Part shown: positions 20,047 to 22,251 of the stretch, piece after piece
Layout of the letters: each line of letters opens with the position of its first letter
Position numbering within the stretch: the first letter of the stretch is position 1
IMG/VR virus record: IMGVR_UViG_3300020400_000051
Coordinates: 1-22,251 of that record
DNA length: 22,251 bases
Origin: a virus
Reading direction: 5' to 3' (one strand)
Translations under genes and position numbers: made by a program
The notes under the pieces: generated by a model
The model's input: the letters and a program-made list of their open reading frames with translations, nothing else
Databases searched by the model: none
Told to the model about the DNA's origin: nothing

Positions 20047-20736
20047 TTATAACTCAAGTCCATCTTTAGCAAAATACTCTTTTGCGTCCTTAACTAAATT
20101 TTCATAATTAGGATCTGATTTAATTTTATTATTAATTGTTTCAACACTTCTTAAGTCTTGTGCAGTCGCATTATCTCCTAACAATGTTTTAGCAACTTCT
20201 TCTGGATCTTTAGTTACTGTTTGATTTGTTAATCTATCAACAAGTCCGTTAGTAGGTGACCACTTATAGCCAAGTGCTTTTGCCACACTGGCTATCATTA
20301 TCATTCTATGTTGACCTTTAAACTCGCTGTCTGCCGCACCACGCAGGGCAAACTGCATAAATTTAGGATCGCCAAACATAAGATCAGTTTGTACGAATCC
20401 ATTCTTAGCATTACCTTTGATAGGTGTTTTGAAGTGTACACTTACGCCAGACTTTTTAATCCAATCCTTTGGATCTTCCTTTGTATTACTTTGTACCCAT
20501 GCTGATAGCTTTCCTACCAAATCATCTTTGCTGACCTTTTCTTTGTCAATGGCAACATCAAGATCGCCACTGGTAGGTTTGATACCTGTGCTACCTAACA
20601 TATTGTCTACGTGATTAAGTCCTGTAATTTTTTCTAGCCACTTTAGTGTAGGCTCAACATCAGCTTGATTTATTCTCTGTGTTGCGTCTTGCCCATCGGC
20701 TGTTTTGAATACGTTACCGCCTTCATTTAGTATCAT
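20047..20736 (-). CDS. Pol-beta-superfamily nucleotidyltransferase
   Basis: ATG at 20736 has AAGGACC 8 nt upstream; the frame is open further to 20760 without a site. The 229-residue product has the nucleotidyltransferase signature G48-S49 (MLGSTGIKPTSGDLDVAI) with metal ligands D58 and D60, and the third acidic ligand D118 in VQTDLMF. The rest is a helical/strand domain with an ending rich in K and N. Enzymes of this fold transfer nucleotides to RNA, protein or antibiotics. It overlaps the upstream 90-aa gene and is 2 nt from the ligase-like gene. Confidence 0.83.
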   Translation of the reverse strand: MILNEGGNVFKTADGQDATQRINQADVEPTLKWLEKITGLNHVDNMLGSTGIKPTSGDLDVAIDKEKVSKDDLVGKLSAWVQSNTKEDPKDWIKKSGVSVHFKTPIKGNAKNGFVQTDLMFGDPKFMQFALRGAADSEFKGQHRMIMIASVAKALGYKWSPTNGLVDRLTNQTVTKDPEEVAKTLLGDNATAQDLRSVETINNKIKSDPNYENLVKDAKEYFAKDGLEL

Positions 20737-20995
20737 TGTTTGGGTCCTTTTTTTCTTCAATAATCTTGTCTACGCCACGTTTGAATTTTCTAGGATCACC
20801 ACTTCTAATGCTGTTTATGAAACGTCTTTCTAACTCCTGCGATACTTCAGGATCGTAAGATTCAGATATTCTGTTTAATAGATTGATTGCACTCTCTATC
20901 AAATTGTTGCCTGTAGATTGTATTAAGGCATCGTTATTGCTAGTTCTATGGATAGAACTCAATTCCTGTAATATTGATCTCGTACGTTTTTTCAT
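20723..20995 (-). CDS. Hypothetical helical protein (90 aa)
   Basis: ATG at 20995 starts a product with basic N-terminus MKKRTRSILQELSSIHRTSNND, an amphipathic middle (LIESAINLLNRISESYDPEVSQELERRFINS), and a charged end (KFKRGVDKIIEEKKDPNNDTK). No family recognised. It overlaps the nucleotidyltransferase start by 14 nt, so it is the first gene of the operon. A CTAAATA element lies at 21022-21016. It may be an adaptor for its partner enzymes, which is inference. Confidence 0.75.
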   Translation of the reverse strand: MKKRTRSILQELSSIHRTSNNDALIQSTGNNLIESAINLLNRISESYDPEVSQELERRFINSIRSGDPRKFKRGVDKIIEEKKDPNNDTK

Positions 20996-21015
20996 GGCTT
21001 ATATCCCTATAACTG

Positions 21016-21022
21016 TATTTAG
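21016..21022 (-). promoter_or_regulatory. Late-promoter-like element of the ligase/nucleotidyltransferase operon
   Basis: CTAAATA on the minus strand (21022-21016) lies 21 bases before the ATG at 20995. It shares the TAAATA core with the stronger late elements. The first two bases differ from TATAAATA, so it may be weak. Confidence 0.4.
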
Positions 21023-21054
21023 TGTTATCAAAATAAAATATTTGCCGTATTCGG

Positions 21055-21084
21055 TTGACATTTCATACACTCTTATTATATACT
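21055..21084 (+). promoter_or_regulatory. sigma70-like promoter of tRNA-Gly
   Basis: TTGACA (21055-21060) and TATACT (21079-21084) are separated by 18 bases. The expected start at about 21091 is only a few bases before the tRNA (21095). The leader to be removed by RNase P would be about 4 nt. Confidence 0.8.
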
Positions 21085-21094
21085 ATATGCAAAA

Positions 21095-21168
21095 GCGGGT
21101 GTAGTATAATGGTATTATGACAGCCTTCCAAGCTGATGATAGGGGTTCGATTCCCCTCACCCGCTCCA
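21095..21168 (+). tRNA. tRNA-Gly (TCC), CCA encoded
   Basis: The acceptor stem is GCGGGTG/CACCCGC, with T discriminator and encoded CCA (21166-21168). The D arm GTATAATGGTATTAT, the anticodon loop CTTCCAA with anticodon TCC (21127-21129), and the T arm AGGGGTTCGATTCCCCT are all present. The anticodon stem has CAGC/GCTG, and the base pair at the 27-43 position is A-A, a mismatch. It resembles E. coli glyT in the anticodon and T arm. TCC reads GGA and GGG codons. Confidence 0.96.
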
Positions 21169-21183
21169 AAAATTAAAAACCCA

Positions 21184-21191
21184 TATAAATA
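21184..21191 (+). promoter_or_regulatory. Exact late promoter of the DUF1353 gene
   Basis: TATAAATA on the plus strand (21184-21191) lies between the tRNA-Gly CCA and the ATG at 21213. The transcript would start near 21198, giving a leader of about 15 nt that contains GAAAGG. Confidence 0.75.
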
Positions 21192-21212
21192 CATTTGCAC
21201 GAAAGGTATTAT

Positions 21213-21698
21213 ATGGGACAGTTCAATAATAAAATCATGGCAGAGTTTAATCCACCAAGGAAGTGGGTACTAGGTAGAGATCTATCTTACACCACATCTG
21301 ATTTGTCTGTTGAAGACATCAAGTCATTGCAGGCAGTTGGCGTAAAGATTAAACGTGACACGAACAAAACAGAAACTATCACAGTACCAAAAGGATTTGT
21401 AACAGATTTAGCATCAGTGCCAAGAGCTATGTGGGCCTTTATTGCTCCATTTGATGTGGCAAGAGCGGCAATCATTCACGACCTACTATACAAAACTATA
21501 AGACAGTATCGTTGGAAGATGAAAGATAAAGAAGATAAGGAACTTATCAAGAAAGCCAAGGTAGCATCAGACAAAGTTTTCTTACTTGGTATGCACGATG
21601 CAGAGCCTAAGATTCCAGGATGGAAAAGTTATTCATCATGGAAGGCTGTTGACTTGTTTGGAAATGGTTCAATAGTTCCAAACAAAGACAACATCTAA
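21213..21698 (+). CDS. DUF1353 phage protein
   Basis: ATG at 21213 has GAAAGG 7 nt upstream; the frame is open from a TTG at 21195 but this lies next to the late promoter. The 161-residue product contains the DUF1353 hallmark VPKGFVTDLASVPRAMW and the IIHDLLYKTIR segment with conserved histidine-aspartate, preceded by an N-terminal strand (KWVLGRDLSYTT). DUF1353 proteins are common in phages, sometimes near lysis genes, and their role is not known to me. The C-terminal 50 residues (SDKVFLLGMHDAEPKIPGW) include a GW segment. It is in convergent orientation to 21701-21883. Confidence 0.9.
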   Translation: MGQFNNKIMAEFNPPRKWVLGRDLSYTTSDLSVEDIKSLQAVGVKIKRDTNKTETITVPKGFVTDLASVPRAMWAFIAPFDVARAAIIHDLLYKTIRQYRWKMKDKEDKELIKKAKVASDKVFLLGMHDAEPKIPGWKSYSSWKAVDLFGNGSIVPNKDNI

Positions 21699-21700
21699 TC

Positions 21701-21883
21701 CTAGCCTACTGGTCTAGCTTCTACAACAGGAAAGTCCGTGCCCTTCTGAACATCGTTGGCTGGAGTAACTTCAATAGCAGGCGGTACCTCTATTTCATCT
21801 TTTTCAAACCAACTGGCTATCTCAATTGCTATGTTGTAGGCCAACCAGCCAAACAATACTAATTCTAAACTTAATGTTTTCAT
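21701..21883 (-). CDS. Small membrane protein (60 aa)
   Basis: ATG at 21883 has GGGAG 9 nt upstream; an in-frame ATG at 21916 lies inside the preceding gene and lacks a site. The product is MKTLSLELVLFGWLAYNIAI followed by EIASWFEKDE, that is one N-terminal transmembrane helix. A proline/valine-rich tail follows (VPPAIEVTPAN, FPVVEARPVG). Its start overlaps the previous stop (TAATG). It might be a spanin-like or holin-like component; no cysteine or lipobox is seen, so I give no function. Confidence 0.7.
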   Translation of the reverse strand: MKTLSLELVLFGWLAYNIAIEIASWFEKDEIEVPPAIEVTPANDVQKGTDFPVVEARPVG

Positions 21884-22086
21884 TATAGCAAACTCCCAGT
21901 TAAAGGTTCCTTCCATGTGCCGTGTTTGTCGTAATGCTTTTTGATGTTTCTCATTTGAGCACCATGATGGTTTTGCATCTCAAAAAATTTGTTAAGCATT
22001 TCGTTATTTGGGTCTAACCTTAGAAGTTCACAGGTTAGTACTTCTTGAATATGCCAGTCCATTGCTTGTTTGATACTTTGTGACAT
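21883..22086 (-). CDS. Hypothetical protein (67 aa)
   Basis: ATG at 22086 has AAAGGAG 6 nt upstream, a very strong site. The product MSQSIKQAMDWHIQEVLTC is helical, with LLRLDPNNEMLNKFFEMQNHHGAQMRNIKKHY following and a polar end. No family recognised. It is preceded by a terminator-like hairpin and a canonical promoter, so its transcript has a very short, structured leader. Confidence 0.75.
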   Translation of the reverse strand: MSQSIKQAMDWHIQEVLTCELLRLDPNNEMLNKFFEMQNHHGAQMRNIKKHYDKHGTWKEPLTGSLL

Positions 22087-22099
22087 ATTAACTCCTTTC

Positions 22100-22129
22100 A
22101 AAAAGATAGGGCCGTGTGTACGACCCTAT
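22100..22129 (-). terminator. Hairpin with T tract in leader of 22086 gene
   Basis: On the minus strand ATAGGGTCG (22129-22121) pairs with CGGCCCTAT (22114-22106) by 9 pairs, including a G-U. The loop is TACACA and CTTTTT follows. It looks like a Rho-independent terminator or attenuator. It sits only about 5 nt after the predicted transcription start from the promoter at 22142-22170. Confidence 0.7.
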
Positions 22130-22141
22130 TGATTAAATTAT

Positions 22142-22170
22142 AATATACTACACTTTTATAGATGTGTCAA
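22142..22170 (-). promoter_or_regulatory. sigma70-like promoter
   Basis: TTGACA (22170-22165) and TATATT (22147-22142) are separated by 17 bases on the minus strand, and a further ATAATT follows. The expected start near 22134 lies just before the hairpin at 22129-22106. It drives the 67- and 60-aa genes. Confidence 0.8.
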
Positions 22171-22177
22171 CTATTTT

Positions 22178-22251
22178 TTACCAACCGTTTGGAACTATTA
22201 CGTAATGGATTGCTAAAACTACTCCTACTGATGCTCCTAGTCCTACGATCA
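22178..22251 (-). CDS. C-terminal end of a membrane protein (partial)
   Basis: The frame ending in TAA (22180-22178) is open to the window edge and encodes a hydrophobic tail: IVGLGASVGVVLAIHYVIVP, then NGW. It is probably the last transmembrane helix of a protein whose start is outside. Evidence for coding is only the open frame and hydrophobicity, and the stop lies before a canonical promoter. Confidence 0.55.
   Translation of the reverse strand, partial: IVGLGASVGVVLAIHYVIVPNGW

Noticed and set aside
1-22251. CRISPR array
   Set aside because: I saw no regularly spaced repeats of the required length on either strand.
1-22251. Insertion sequence or integrase
   Set aside because: No transposase or integrase motif or terminal inverted repeat was found; the window reads as ordinary phage DNA.

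Overview
The window looks like part of the genome of a marine T4-like myovirus (Caudoviricetes), probably infecting an alphaproteobacterium such as SAR11/Pelagibacter. Reasons: it is AT-rich and densely packed with overlapping genes, nearly all on the minus strand. It carries a phage-type nrdA-nrdB-glutaredoxin cassette, a PAAR spike-tip protein, a beta-helix tail fibre, small structural genes of the marine T4-like type, TATAAATA-type late promoters, tRNA genes and a phage tmRNA. The tmRNA tag contains ANDN and ends in ALAA, which is alphaproteobacterial in style, and no photosynthesis gene is seen. The host call is inference.

Layout: 1-228 holds a partial tRNA-Asp, a 34-aa membrane peptide and their sigma70-like promoter. 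225-1304 is an aromatic-ring-hydroxylase-like gene that lacks the Rieske cluster region. 1385-1700 is a circularly permuted two-piece tmRNA with a late promoter. 1756-2158 has two small plus-strand genes. 2159-3420 holds a cold-shock protein, a 59-aa basic protein with a hairpin behind it, a PAAR protein and an Sm-like protein. 3429-7225 is glutaredoxin, nrdB and nrdA. 7274-9329 is an unknown gene and a tail fibre. 9353-13065 is one tightly overlapping operon behind a canonical promoter: 2OG-Fe(II) oxygenase, NifU-like scaffold, endonuclease III, two tandem 2OG-Fe(II) oxygenases and a RecB-like nuclease. 13077-17548 is a structural or late block, including a gene split by a probable -1 frameshift, two tandem basic paralogues, a holin-like protein and a self-contained high-expression gene. 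17636-20995 is a four-gene operon with a ligase-like protein and a Pol-beta-type nucleotidyltransferase. 21055-21698 is plus-strand tRNA-Gly and a DUF1353 gene. 21701-22251 is small minus-strand genes and the end of a membrane protein.

The genes fall into themes. One is iron and oxygen chemistry: ribonucleotide reductase, three 2OG oxygenases, a Rieske-less oxygenase, a [4Fe-4S] glycosylase and an Fe-S scaffold. Another is RNA metabolism: tmRNA, two tRNAs, and a nucleotidyltransferase plus ligase-like pair next to a tRNA. The third is virion structure. Two promoter types are visible: TTGACA-17/18-TATACT-like boxes in front of tRNA and metabolic genes, and TATAAATA-like boxes in front of structural genes and the tmRNA. 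The most unusual items are the oxygenase without its Rieske cluster, the nucleotidyltransferase/ligase-like pair, the A9 frameshift site and the phage tmRNA.
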